Source: Bacteroidales bacterium (GTDB taxonomy: Bacteria > Bacteroidota > Bacteroidia > Bacteroidales > Paludibacteraceae). From it: a DNA stretch of 64,000 nt. Positions 33,238-41,299 of the stretch are shown in pieces. Position numbers and translations under genes: made by a program. The stretch lies in NCBI GenBank assembly GCA_004557405.1, contig SFDZ01000006.1:38029-102028 (forward strand), in the 5' to 3' direction. A model generated the notes under the pieces. It saw only the letters and a list, made by a program, of their open reading frames with translations. It ran no database searches and was not told the origin of the DNA. Every line of letters starts with the position of its first letter. Within the stretch, counting starts at the first letter, position 1.

Positions 33238-34374
33238 TTATTGTTTTTTGCGGATTAAAATACGAGCATAAGGAACATCAACTATTCCATTTTTCATCAT
33301 ATATAAATCTCCATCTACTGCTCCTCTTTTTTGAATTTCTTTTCTATACTTCTTATGTTCTGGTTTATAAGGTTTTACTCCACACTCTATACCTGAATTT
33401 GATATTCCTAAACCTACGATTTCAAATTGTTCAGGATTGTACTTGTCCAAAAATGTGATAGGCACGCCCATCACGCCATCATAATCACACGGGATTTCGG
33501 CTGTTTTACTTACCTCTATTGCATCGTAGTTCTCATATCTCGGATACTCTTCGGGCGAATAGGTTTTGTATAAATCCAAAAATTCATGACGCTTGTTGTG
33601 GTCAAGGTTGGTAAACCAAATAGCCTGTGCCCTTGCTTTCAAAACACCATCAACTATTCTATAACCGCTTCCTTGCTTTTTAGTGTTTTTAATTGTTTCC
33701 GAATATTCACCTGGAATGTCAAACACCAAATCTACACTCATAGGAGTGACCCCAATCCATAATTTATTATCCCTAATAAGCTTAAAACACTCTTTGTAAG
33801 TGATGGCGTTTTTATTTCCAATTATCAAGAACTTTTTATCGTATTGCACAAGTTGTGCCACATATTCACGAAACAACGAAAACGGCGGATTGGTAACCAC
33901 GATGTCGGCCTCTTTGAGCAGTTCCACACACTCGGGCGAGCGAAAGTCGCCATTGCCTTGCAGGGTTGTCAGTATGTTTTTGTCGTTCTTAATCAACCAT
34001 TCCACGTCGGCAAGGTCGGTTGCGCCGTCGCCGTTCGTATCGGGCACTTCGGTAATGACAATTTTGTGTGGCACGCGTGTTTTTTGCTGCTTGCCGTAGG
34101 GTGCTTCGGGTTCAAACAGACACATTTGCGTGTCGGCCACGGGCGAGCCGTTGTAGCAGGTAGCAATCAGTTTTTTCAAACCTAACTGATTGAAATTGAG
34201 CGCAAAATATTTGAAAAAATTGCTTTCGTAGGGGTCGTCGCAGTTGCAAAATACGGTTTTGCCTGCAAAGTGTTGTTTGTAGTGTTTCAGTTCGTTGGCT
34301 ATGTCGGACAGTTGCGTGTAGAACTCGTCTTTTTTTGCCTTGTTGGCGGCATGTAAATTACTATTCCCTGCCAT
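33238..34374 (-). CDS. EcoRI-type adenine-specific DNA methyltransferase
   Basis: 378 residues from the ATG at 34374. The start, NLHAANKAKKDEFYTQ, and the segment CNCDDPYESNFFKYFALNF are characteristic of the EcoRI-type N6-adenine methyltransferase family. The catalytic motif TNPPF is at 161-165 and a SAM-site-like acidic patch precedes it. It should methylate adenine in a short DNA target. Part of the gene (33238-33880) is visibly more AT-rich than neighbouring housekeeping genes, consistent with transfer. It is followed 4 nt later by the DUF262-HNH gene, its probable nuclease partner. Upstream is a leader of about 300 nt with hairpins. The in-frame extension to 34467 crosses that leader and is rejected. 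Confidence 0.9.
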   Translation of the reverse strand: MAGNSNLHAANKAKKDEFYTQLSDIANELKHYKQHFAGKTVFCNCDDPYESNFFKYFALNFNQLGLKKLIATCYNGSPVADTQMCLFEPEAPYGKQQKTRVPHKIVITEVPDTNGDGATDLADVEWLIKNDKNILTTLQGNGDFRSPECVELLKEADIVVTNPPFSLFREYVAQLVQYDKKFLIIGNKNAITYKECFKLIRDNKLWIGVTPMSVDLVFDIPGEYSETIKNTKKQGSGYRIVDGVLKARAQAIWFTNLDHNKRHEFLDLYKTYSPEEYPRYENYDAIEVSKTAEIPCDYDGVMGVPITFLDKYNPEQFEIVGLGISNSGIECGVKPYKPEHKKYRKEIQKRGAVDGDLYMMKNGIVDVPYARILIRKKQ

Positions 34375-34378
34375 AATG

Positions 34379-34407
34379 ATTGATAGTTTTTGTGCATCAC
34401 TATCAAT
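34379..34407. promoter_or_regulatory. Inverted repeat abutting the methyltransferase start codon
   Basis: ATTGATAGT (34379-34387) and ACTATCAAT (34399-34407), a perfect 9-bp repeat with an 11-nt spacer. It ends 4 nt before the ATG on the minus strand. It could be an operator or an RNA hairpin hindering ribosome entry. Confidence 0.55.
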
Positions 34408-34478
34408 CCACGCAACGCAAAAAAGAAAGTGCGAGTTTCTTATCGCGTTACCAAGGCAACCCTGCAAGGAGACCTTTT

Positions 34479-34520
34479 CTAAAGAATAATCAACTCACAC
34501 CTTTTTGGTGTAAGCATCAT
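34479..34520 (-). CDS. Candidate 13-residue leader peptide
   Basis: ATG ATG ... TAG encodes MMLTPKRCELIIL. An AGGAAA purine run lies about 4-10 nt upstream of the start. The frame spans the CTTACACC/GGTGTGAG hairpin, so its translation would open that hairpin. Such a short frame could be chance, and only the placement argues for it. Confidence 0.25.
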   Translation of the reverse strand: MMLTPKRCELIIL

Positions 34521-34676
34521 TATATTTCCTTTAGAATAAAGCCTTAATGCAAGACTTCGCTTACTATTTCAGTGTCGTTTATCTCCAAAAATTTTGCAGG
34601 GTTTTCGGTAAACGCGAAATAATAGTCAATGCTTAGTTAAAAAATAAAATGTCGTTGCACGCTTGCAACGTGTCGG

Positions 34677-34707
34677 CAAAGATACAAAAAAAGTGCGGTT
34701 TTCCCAA
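34677..34707 (-). promoter_or_regulatory. Promoter of the methyltransferase-DUF262 operon
   Basis: Minus strand TTG (34707-34705), 20 bp, TATCTTTG (34684-34677). It is a consensus match and starts transcription about 295 nt before the methyltransferase ATG. Confidence 0.78.
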
Positions 34708-34708
34708 C

Positions 34709-34740
34709 AAAAAACGGACAGATTTTTAGTTGTCTGTCCG
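34709..34740 (-). terminator. Intrinsic terminator of folE
   Basis: CGGACAGA/TCTGTCCG (34715-34722 with 34733-34740) followed on the minus strand by six T. It abuts the promoter of the methyltransferase operon and insulates it from folE. Confidence 0.85.
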
Positions 34741-34771
34741 TAGTCGTTCGGCAAGAATCGTGTTTTTGCGA

Positions 34772-35329
34772 TTAACTGCGTATGAGTTGGAAAAATTCCT
34801 CGCGAGTCGTTGCGCGCTCAAATGCGCCCGTAAAGTCGGATGTGGTGGTTACGGAGTGCTGTTTTTGCACGCCGCGCATCTGCATGCACATGTGTTGCGC
34901 CTCTATCACCACCATCACGCCGAGCGGGTCGAGTGTGCGCTGTATGCACTCCGTTATCTGCCTTGTCAGGCGCTCCTGCAACTGCAGGCGGTGCGCATAG
35001 ATATCGACCACACGCGCTATTTTGCTCAATCCCGTAATGGTGTTTTTGGGAATGTAGGCCACGTGCGCTTTGCCAAAAAACGGCAATATATGGTGTTCGC
35101 ACATCGAGAAAAACTCGATGTCCTTGACCACCACCATTTGGCGGCACTCCTCGTGAAACATGGCACTGCGCAGCACCTCTTCGGGGTCTTGGTCGTAGCC
35201 CTGTGTCATGAACTGCATGGCTTTGGCTACGCGCTGCGGCGTTTTCAGCAGGCCTTCGCGGTTGGTGTCCTCGCCCAGCAGACTGATTATCTGGCGGTAA
35301 TGTTCGGCTATTTCGTCGGTTTTGTTCAT
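34772..35329 (-). CDS. folE: GTP cyclohydrolase I
   Basis: 185-residue enzyme converting GTP to 7,8-dihydroneopterin triphosphate, the first step of folate (and queuosine) synthesis. Zinc and catalytic residues are in MCEHHILPFFGKAHVAYIP, with the third zinc Cys in EAQHMCMQMRGV. The segment RVVDIYAHRLQLQERLT is the family signature. It lies 12 nt after the SPOR gene and ends the operon at the terminator 34709-34740. Confidence 0.97.
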   Translation of the reverse strand: MNKTDEIAEHYRQIISLLGEDTNREGLLKTPQRVAKAMQFMTQGYDQDPEEVLRSAMFHEECRQMVVVKDIEFFSMCEHHILPFFGKAHVAYIPKNTITGLSKIARVVDIYAHRLQLQERLTRQITECIQRTLDPLGVMVVIEAQHMCMQMRGVQKQHSVTTTSDFTGAFERATTREEFFQLIRS

Positions 35330-35341
35330 GGCGACAATGTT

Positions 35342-35797
35342 TTACTGATTCAGCAAAATCTGGTCGGGCACAATGTATGTTTCGGTCGATAGTTGTGGCA
35401 GTTGCTCTATCAGATATTGTCGCAGGCGTTGCGCATCGTCGTGTGTGGGGCAGTTGCCCACGCGCACGCGCCAAAACGGCGATGTGTAGGTTACATACAC
35501 GGCCATGTGCGGCAGTTTCTCGCGAATGGTCTTCTCGACTTTGAATGCGGCCTCGCGTGCGGTGCGGGCGTTGTTGCTCGAGAAGAGTTGCACGCGGAAT
35601 CCGCGCATCGTGGTTTCGTTGCCACGCACCTGTTGTGCCTCGAGTGCAGCGCGCATTATCGAATCCTGATGCACCACCACATTGGCTTGCGTGGCCGAAT
35701 CGGGCGCAGCCAAGGCCTCGAACAGGGTTGGTTCGGTGGCGGTGGCGACGGCTGTGGCACAGCCCAAGGCGACTATCATCAACACTATTTTTTTCAT
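35342..35797 (-). CDS. Exported SPOR-domain protein
   Basis: About 151 residues from the ATG at 35797 (ATGs at 35806 and 35803 are also possible, the first overlapping the nucleoside kinase stop). A signal peptide ends near VATAT. The C-terminal 75 residues form a SPOR domain (GFRVQLFSSNNARTAREAAFKVEKTI ... VYVTYTSPFWRVRVGNCPTHDDAQRL), which binds denuded peptidoglycan strands at division sites. There is no membrane anchor beyond the signal, so it is probably periplasmic. It lies between nucleoside kinase and folE. Confidence 0.87.
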   Translation of the reverse strand: MKKIVLMIVALGCATAVATATEPTLFEALAAPDSATQANVVVHQDSIMRAALEAQQVRGNETTMRGFRVQLFSSNNARTAREAAFKVEKTIREKLPHMAVYVTYTSPFWRVRVGNCPTHDDAQRLRQYLIEQLPQLSTETYIVPDQILLNQ

Positions 35798-35802
35798 ACG
35801 CA

Positions 35803-37476
35803 TCAATATCTAAAACTACTGCCGCCCAAAAATTCGCGCAACAACGACGTCGGCGGAATCTCGCGGTCGTGAATGGGTGTGAAGTATTTCAAAAATTTGA
35901 GCAATCGGTGCGCTTCGGTGTACTCTTCGCACGACTGCGGCACTTCGGACAATATGGGTTCGGCATGGCGTTTCAGCACGGCCAATTCGAACAGCAACGC
36001 CGAGTTGAACATCACATCGGCCTGCTCTTGGAAGGGGAAAATCCAGCGTTCTTCGCCGCGACGCACGCTTGGTGCACGGGCTATGGTTTCGCGTGCCGAA
36101 TAGTTGCGGTAGCGATAGTCGCGCACGATGCGGCGCAACAAGCGCGTGTCGGTGGTGGGTATCCAGTTGTGGTTGTCGAGCGAAATGGTTGTCAGTGTCG
36201 AAACGTAAATTTTGAACATGGCCTCGCGCGGAATGGCGGTTGTCAGTTCGGGGTTCAAAGCGTGTATGCCTTCGATGATGAGCACGTTGTCGGGTTTCAG
36301 GCAGATTTTGTCGCCGCGGAAGTAGCGTTTTCCGTCCTCGAAGTTGAAGAACGGAATTTCGACCTCTTCGCCGCGCAGCATTTGCGCCAACTGTTGGTTC
36401 AGCAGTTCCAAATCGACGGCGTGAATGTGTTCGAAATCCCATTCGCCGTTCTCGTCGCGCGGTGTGTCTTCGCGGTTGACGAAATAGTTGTCGAGCGACA
36501 GAACTATCGGTTTGAGCCCCGCCACCATCAGTTGCACCGACAGACGTTTGCTGAATGTGGTTTTGCCGCTCGACGATGGTCCCGAAATCATCACAAATCG
36601 GCTGTGCGGTTGGCGTGCGTGAATCATGTCGGCTATCTGCACGATTTTGCGTTCCTGCAACGCTTCGGCTATTTTCACCACATTATATATATTGCTGGTT
36701 TTGCGTTGTGCTTCGACGTTGAAGTCGCCCACATTGCTGAATCCCATCTGTTTGTTCCACGTTACGAATTCGTCGAACACATCGAACATTTTCGATTGGT
36801 CTTCGTACTCGGCCAAGCGGTCGGGCTGCCGGCGGTCGGGCACCCGCAGCAAGATGCCGTTTTTGTAGGGTTCCAAGTCGAACAGTTGCACATAGCCTGT
36901 CGAAGGCACCAACACGCCGTTGTAATAATCGACGAAATCGCCTATGCGCACAAATCGTGCATACGGAATGCCCAGCGTTTCGAGCAGAATCACCTTGTCC
37001 ATCTCGCCGCGTTGGCGGAACATTTCGATGACGGCGGGCGTCTGTCGCTCTTCGGACACGATAGGCAGGTCGGCATCGATGATTTCGCGCATGCGTTGTT
37101 TCAGTTTGGCGATGGTTTCGTTCGACACCGTTTCGTTGCGCCCGTTGATGCAGCAATAGTAGCCGCGGCAAATGGGGTGTTCGATACGCAGCGTGGCTTG
37201 CGGGTCGATGTCGTTGAGGGCTTTGGCCATGATGCAACTAATCGATCGCGTATAGACCCGATAGCCCGACGGCGTGCTGGCATCGATAAATTCGATGTCT
37301 TTCGGTTTATACACGGCAAAATTCAGATCTTCGGCCTTGTAGTTGACACGCGCTGCCAGAACGGGATATTTCAACTGAATGTTCAGGTCGCGATACACAT
37401 CGAGCAGCGACAACCCACAGCGATAAGTGTGGAATTGGTGGTCGTTTTTGCAAAAAATTTGTACTGAATGTTCCAT
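35803..37476 (-). CDS. Nucleoside (uridine-type) kinase with ThrRS-like N-terminal domains
   Basis: 557 residues. Residues 1-75 resemble a TGS domain and about 80-220 a threonyl-tRNA-synthetase second-additional domain, but no synthetase catalytic core follows. Instead the C-terminal part is a phosphoribulokinase/uridine-kinase P-loop domain with Walker A GPSSSGKTT at 299-307, followed by LSLDNYFVNREDTPRDENGEWDF, the substrate lid typical of uridine kinases. This fused architecture recurs in Bacteroidota and Firmicutes and is annotated as nucleoside kinase. The role of the tRNA-synthetase-like part is unknown, perhaps RNA or nucleotide sensing. It is first in the operon with the SPOR protein and folE. 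Confidence 0.88.
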   Translation of the reverse strand: MEHSVQIFCKNDHQFHTYRCGLSLLDVYRDLNIQLKYPVLAARVNYKAEDLNFAVYKPKDIEFIDASTPSGYRVYTRSISCIMAKALNDIDPQATLRIEHPICRGYYCCINGRNETVSNETIAKLKQRMREIIDADLPIVSEERQTPAVIEMFRQRGEMDKVILLETLGIPYARFVRIGDFVDYYNGVLVPSTGYVQLFDLEPYKNGILLRVPDRRQPDRLAEYEDQSKMFDVFDEFVTWNKQMGFSNVGDFNVEAQRKTSNIYNVVKIAEALQERKIVQIADMIHARQPHSRFVMISGPSSSGKTTFSKRLSVQLMVAGLKPIVLSLDNYFVNREDTPRDENGEWDFEHIHAVDLELLNQQLAQMLRGEEVEIPFFNFEDGKRYFRGDKICLKPDNVLIIEGIHALNPELTTAIPREAMFKIYVSTLTTISLDNHNWIPTTDTRLLRRIVRDYRYRNYSARETIARAPSVRRGEERWIFPFQEQADVMFNSALLFELAVLKRHAEPILSEVPQSCEEYTEAHRLLKFLKYFTPIHDREIPPTSLLREFLGGSSFRY

Positions 37477-37754
37477 TTTGCTGTACGAATAGGTATGATT
37501 ATGTTTTTTGATTTTAATTCAACATGCTCATTATCAGTGAATTAACACACTGTCGAAAAATTCTGTTTTTCAGTGTGTAAAAATAGGCATTTTTTGTCAA
37601 AAAAATAGCGGTCTGATAAATTATTTTGAGTAAATTTGCAACGCAAAAATAAAATTAGTAATCTGTAACGTTTGTAACGCACGGCGCATGCACAACGCGC
37701 ACAAGCCCTGACGTCTGTGTCGAGGCCGGCAGCAGACACTAAACTTCACCTTTT
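37477..37754. other. Divergent intergenic region between nucleoside kinase and Na/Pi cotransporter
   Basis: AT-rich spacer of 278 bp. It contains an inverted repeat ACACACTG/CAGTGTGT (37545-37552 with 37571-37578) and the -7 element TAAATTTG at 37631-37638 for the plus-strand gene. A minus-strand promoter for the kinase was not clear. Confidence 0.6.
37631..37638 (+). promoter_or_regulatory. -7 element of the Na/Pi cotransporter operon
   Basis: TAAATTTG, about 115 nt before the ATG at 37755. No -33 TTG at the right distance. Confidence 0.5.
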
Positions 37755-39581
37755 ATGCAATTCGGAATATTAGAGATTTTGACACTCATCGGGTCGGTCG
37801 GTATGTTTTTGTACGGCATGAAACTGATGAGCGAAGGTTTACAAAAAGCCGCAGGCGACAAGTTGCGCCACATTTTGGCCATGATGACCAACAACCGTCT
37901 GCTTGGTGCGCTGACCGGTATTTTCATCACAGCGCTCATTCAGAGTTCGTCGGCCACAACGGTGATGATTGTCAGTTTTGTGAATGCCGGCTTGCTGTCG
38001 CTCGGGCAGTCGATGGCCGTCATCATGGGTGCCAACGTCGGCACCACACTCACAGCGTGGATTATCGCGCTGTTCGGATTCAAAATCAACATTGCGGCAT
38101 TTGCCATTCCGCTCGTCGGATTCGGCGTGCCGCTTCTGTTTCTGCACAAAAACATCTATAAGAGTTGGGGCGAATTTCTCATCGGCTTTGCGTTGCTATT
38201 TTTGGGATTGGACTACCTGAACCACTCGGTGCCCGACCTTCAGGCCAACCCCGAAGTGTTTGCCGTGCTGCAACAGTACACGCAACTCGGCTATTGGTCG
38301 ATACTGATATTTGCGCTGGTGGGCATGGTGCTCACCATGATAGTGCAAGCCTCGAGCGCCACGTTTGCCATTGCGCTCATCATGTGCAGCAAAGGGTGGA
38401 TTTCGTTCGACATTGCCGCCGCCTTGGTTTTGGGTGGCAACATCGGCACCTGCATCACACCGCTCATTGCGTCGGTATCGGGTAATATTTGGGCAAAACG
38501 CGCCGCCGCCGGACACCTGCTGTTCAATCTGCTTGGCTCCATTTGGACACTTGTGCTGTACTATCCGTTTGTGCGCCTGATAGTGTGGATTTCGACCGCC
38601 ATCACCGGCGACCCGAACGCGTTGGCCGCATTCATCAGCACGGCCGACCCCGCATTAGTCAACCAACTGAATGACAAAACATTAGACCTTACAAATCCTG
38701 AAAATCAGGCGTTGAGCGAACAGTTTGCATCGATGCAATACTATGTGTCGTTCGGCCTGTCGATGTTCCACACGGTATTCAACCTCATCAACATCTCCAT
38801 CATGATTTGGTTCACGAAAGCCTATGTTTTCATCGTTACCCGACTGATTCCGAGCAAGCCGTCGGACGAAGAGCAAGAGGAGTCACACCTGACATTCATC
38901 TCGGCCGGTATGCTCTCGACGGCCGAATTGTCGATAGTGCAGGCGCACAAAGAGATAGTGCTTTACAGCCAACGCACACAACGCATGTTTGGCCAAGTGC
39001 GCGACCTGTACCACGAGACAGCCGAAGCCGAATTTGTCAAAAAATTCTCGCGCATACAGAAATACGAAAACATCAGCGACCGCATGGAAGTGGAGATAGC
39101 CACCTACCTGATGAACGTATCGAACGGCCGATTGAGCGACGAATCGAAACACCAGATACAGTCGGAACTGCGCATCATATCCGAAATAGAAAGCGTAGCC
39201 GACAGTTGCTACAACCTGGCACGCACCATACAGCACCGCTACGACAATAACGCAAAATTCACCAACGAAGTGAACGACAACATCGAATTGATGTTCAACC
39301 TCGTGGATAGCGCCATTGCACAAATGATAGTGGCACTCGAATCGACACCGATTAAAATAACCGACGTAAACAAAACCCAAAACCTCGAAAACGAAATCAA
39401 CAATTTCCGCAACCAACTGAAAACCCAAAACGTGCTCGACGTGAACGATGGCAAATATCCGTATGCCACCAGCGTGTTGTACATGGACATGATTGTGGAA
39501 TGCGAAAAAATGGGCGACTACATCGTCAATGTGGTCGAAGCCATCGCCGACTCGAAACTCTACGCCGTGAACCAAAAATAA
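37755..39581 (+). CDS. Na+/phosphate cotransporter family protein with PhoU domain
   Basis: 608 residues. The N-terminal membrane part (about 1-350) has two inverted repeats, each with the family QSSSATT-type motif: QSSSATT at 63-69 and QASSAT at 198-203. These line the Na+/Pi path in NptA and SLC34 transporters. The C-terminal 220 residues are helical and PhoU-like (SIVQAHKEIVLYSQRTQRMFGQ ... YDNNAKFTNEVNDNIE), a regulatory domain common in bacterial versions. It takes up phosphate or a related oxyanion. First gene of an operon with DUF1599, a DoxX-like gene and tpiA (gaps of 7, 12 and 25 nt). Confidence 0.94.
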   Translation: MQFGILEILTLIGSVGMFLYGMKLMSEGLQKAAGDKLRHILAMMTNNRLLGALTGIFITALIQSSSATTVMIVSFVNAGLLSLGQSMAVIMGANVGTTLTAWIIALFGFKINIAAFAIPLVGFGVPLLFLHKNIYKSWGEFLIGFALLFLGLDYLNHSVPDLQANPEVFAVLQQYTQLGYWSILIFALVGMVLTMIVQASSATFAIALIMCSKGWISFDIAAALVLGGNIGTCITPLIASVSGNIWAKRAAAGHLLFNLLGSIWTLVLYYPFVRLIVWISTAITGDPNALAAFISTADPALVNQLNDKTLDLTNPENQALSEQFASMQYYVSFGLSMFHTVFNLINISIMIWFTKAYVFIVTRLIPSKPSDEEQEESHLTFISAGMLSTAELSIVQAHKEIVLYSQRTQRMFGQVRDLYHETAEAEFVKKFSRIQKYENISDRMEVEIATYLMNVSNGRLSDESKHQIQSELRIISEIESVADSCYNLARTIQHRYDNNAKFTNEVNDNIELMFNLVDSAIAQMIVALESTPIKITDVNKTQNLENEINNFRNQLKTQNVLDVNDGKYPYATSVLYMDMIVECEKMGDYIVNVVEAIADSKLYAVNQK

Positions 39582-39588
39582 GCACACC

Positions 39589-40131
39589 ATGAGCAAAACC
39601 GAAGAACAATTTGACCGCATAACCGCCGCCTGTCGCGAAATATTCATCCTGAAAATGAAGGACTACGGTCCGGCATGGCGCATCATGCGCCCACAAACGG
39701 TCAACGACCAACTTTTCATCAAAGCCAAACGCATACGCACCATCGAAACCACCGGCGAAAATCGCGTCGGCGACAGCATCAAAGGCGAACTGATGGCCAT
39801 AGTCAACTACTCCATCGTTGGCCTCATACAACTCGAATGCCACTACGCCGACGCTGTCGATATGACACGCGACCAAGCACTATTGCTCTACGACAAATAT
39901 TTGGCACAAGCCAAAAAATTGATGCTTGACAAAAATCACGACTACGGCGAAGCGTGGCGCGACATGGCCTCCACATCGCTCACCGACATCATACTGACAA
40001 AAATAAACCGCAACAAATCCATTGCGGCGCACGACGAGAAAACGCTCGTCTCCGAAGGCTCCGACGGCAACTATTTCGACATGCTGAACTACGCCGTTTT
40101 CAGCCTGATACAAATGGAAGAACAACACTAA
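39589..40131 (+). CDS. DUF1599 protein (nucleotide modification-associated domain)
   Basis: 180 residues made of two related copies of a helical module. Each contains K-x-x-D-Y-G-x-A-W-R: MKDYGPAWRIM (about residues 23-33) and NHDYGEAWRDM (about 115-125). Each then continues with LTDxxxxKxxRxxxI. This matches DUF1599, a family with a nucleotide-modification-associated domain and MazG-like helical character. Enzymatic activity is unproven. It is part of the Na/Pi-tpiA operon. Confidence 0.85.
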   Translation: MSKTEEQFDRITAACREIFILKMKDYGPAWRIMRPQTVNDQLFIKAKRIRTIETTGENRVGDSIKGELMAIVNYSIVGLIQLECHYADAVDMTRDQALLLYDKYLAQAKKLMLDKNHDYGEAWRDMASTSLTDIILTKINRNKSIAAHDEKTLVSEGSDGNYFDMLNYAVFSLIQMEEQH

Positions 40132-40143
40132 AACCACCCAACC

Positions 40144-41274
40144 ATGAATACCAACCGACAAAAACAATCGCTGCAGTGGCTCGGACTCGCATGCCGCATA
40201 TTGTTCGGTGCCACATTCATCTTTTCAGGCTTTGTCAAAGCCATCGACCCGCTGGGATTCTCCTACAAAATGCAGGACTACCTCGAAGCGTGGAATCTGA
40301 CCCAACTCAACGACCTGACACTGTTTGGCGCCGTGTGTATGTCGGCCGTCGAATTTTTGATAGGCTGCTGCGTGCTGTTCGGCCTGCAACTGAAATTGGC
40401 CGCTTGGGGCGGACTGGCTTTTATGGCATTCTACACGCCGCTCACGCTGTGGATTGCACTGACCAATCCGGTGTCGGACTGCGGCTGCTTCGGCGAAGCC
40501 ATCATCATCACCAATTGGCAGACCTTTTGGAAAAACTTGGCACTGCTGGCGTTGGTCATCGGCATTCTGCTGACCACGAAATACAACCGCTGCCGCTTGT
40601 CGCCACTGCCAACGTGGCTGCTGGTGACCACATGTTTCGCCATATCGGTTGCCATTTCGTGCTTCTGCCTGAAATATCTGCCCATCATCGACTTCCGGCC
40701 ATATAAAATAGGTGCCAACATAGCCGAAAACATGACCATACCCGAAGGCGCACCGCAGGACAAATACAAAGTAACATTCACCTACGAAAAAAACGGCGTA
40801 GAACAACAATTTACGCTGGCCGACTATCCGTGGCAGGACACCACATGGCATTTTGTCGATCAACAAAGCGTGCTGTTGGAAAAAGGCTACACACCGCCAA
40901 TACACGATTTTTCGGTTACCACCATGGACGACGACGACATCACCGACGAGGTGCTGACCTACACCGGCGACACCTATCTGGTAGTGATGTACGATTTGGA
41001 GAAAACCGACACCACACACTTGACCGACATCATCGAACTCTGCCAACGCGCCACAGCCGCCAACGCCCACGTGTACGCCCTGACAGCCACCTACAAAGAC
41101 GATGCCCTGCGCTTTGCCGAACAGCACAGATGGCCGTTCCCGGTGTGCAGCACCGACCCCATACAACTGAAAACGATGGTACGCGCCAATCCGGGCATCG
41201 TCGTACTGCGCAACGGCACTGTCATCGACAAATTCAGCCACAACAGCGTCCAAAAAAGACTACAACAACAATAA
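40144..41274 (+). CDS. BT_3928-like DoxX family membrane protein with thioredoxin-like tail
   Basis: 376 residues. The N-terminal 150 carry four helices of the DoxX/MauE type (CRILFGATFIFSGFVKAIDPLG) including a CGCFG segment at about residues 114-118, which resembles the redox-active Cys pair of MauE/VKOR-like proteins. After a fifth helix the C-terminal region (about 190-376) is extracytoplasmic and has thioredoxin-fold features (YLVVMYDLEKTDTTHLTDIIEL ... GIVVLRNGTVIDKF), without a CXXC. In Bacteroidales this gene commonly precedes tpiA and follows DUF1599. Function unknown; a role in envelope redox is inferred. Confidence 0.82.
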   Translation: MNTNRQKQSLQWLGLACRILFGATFIFSGFVKAIDPLGFSYKMQDYLEAWNLTQLNDLTLFGAVCMSAVEFLIGCCVLFGLQLKLAAWGGLAFMAFYTPLTLWIALTNPVSDCGCFGEAIIITNWQTFWKNLALLALVIGILLTTKYNRCRLSPLPTWLLVTTCFAISVAISCFCLKYLPIIDFRPYKIGANIAENMTIPEGAPQDKYKVTFTYEKNGVEQQFTLADYPWQDTTWHFVDQQSVLLEKGYTPPIHDFSVTTMDDDDITDEVLTYTGDTYLVVMYDLEKTDTTHLTDIIELCQRATAANAHVYALTATYKDDALRFAEQHRWPFPVCSTDPIQLKTMVRANPGIVVLRNGTVIDKFSHNSVQKRLQQQ

Positions 41275-41299
41275 TCAATAACATAAAACGCATAAGAAC

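Larger units (their letters stand above)
34375..34676 (-). other. Long structured 5' leader of the methyltransferase operon
   Basis: About 300 nt without a substantial gene between the promoter and the methyltransferase ATG. On the minus strand it contains an outer 8-bp stem TTCTAAAG/CTTTAGAA (34536-34529 with 34484-34477) enclosing a hairpin CTTACACC-aaaaa-GGTGTGAG (34514-34494) that is followed by a T-rich run. Nearer the gene are AAGAAA/TTTCTT and an ATTGATAGT/ACTATCAAT repeat. A 13-codon mini-ORF (34520-34479) overlaps the central hairpin. This arrangement suggests attenuation or another RNA-based control. Confidence 0.5.

Noticed and set aside
36751..36765. A GTTCCACGT sequence resembling half of a parS site
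   Set aside because: Only the left half matches the parS palindrome and it lies inside the nucleoside kinase coding sequence. No full palindrome was found near parAB or elsewhere in the window.
35545..37467. A 640-codon plus-strand open frame opposite the nucleoside kinase and SPOR genes
   Set aside because: It is the antisense shadow of two well-supported genes. The translation is rich in Phe, Val and His, and has no domain. Similar long antisense frames at 44882-46750 and 50780-52648 were dropped for the same reason.
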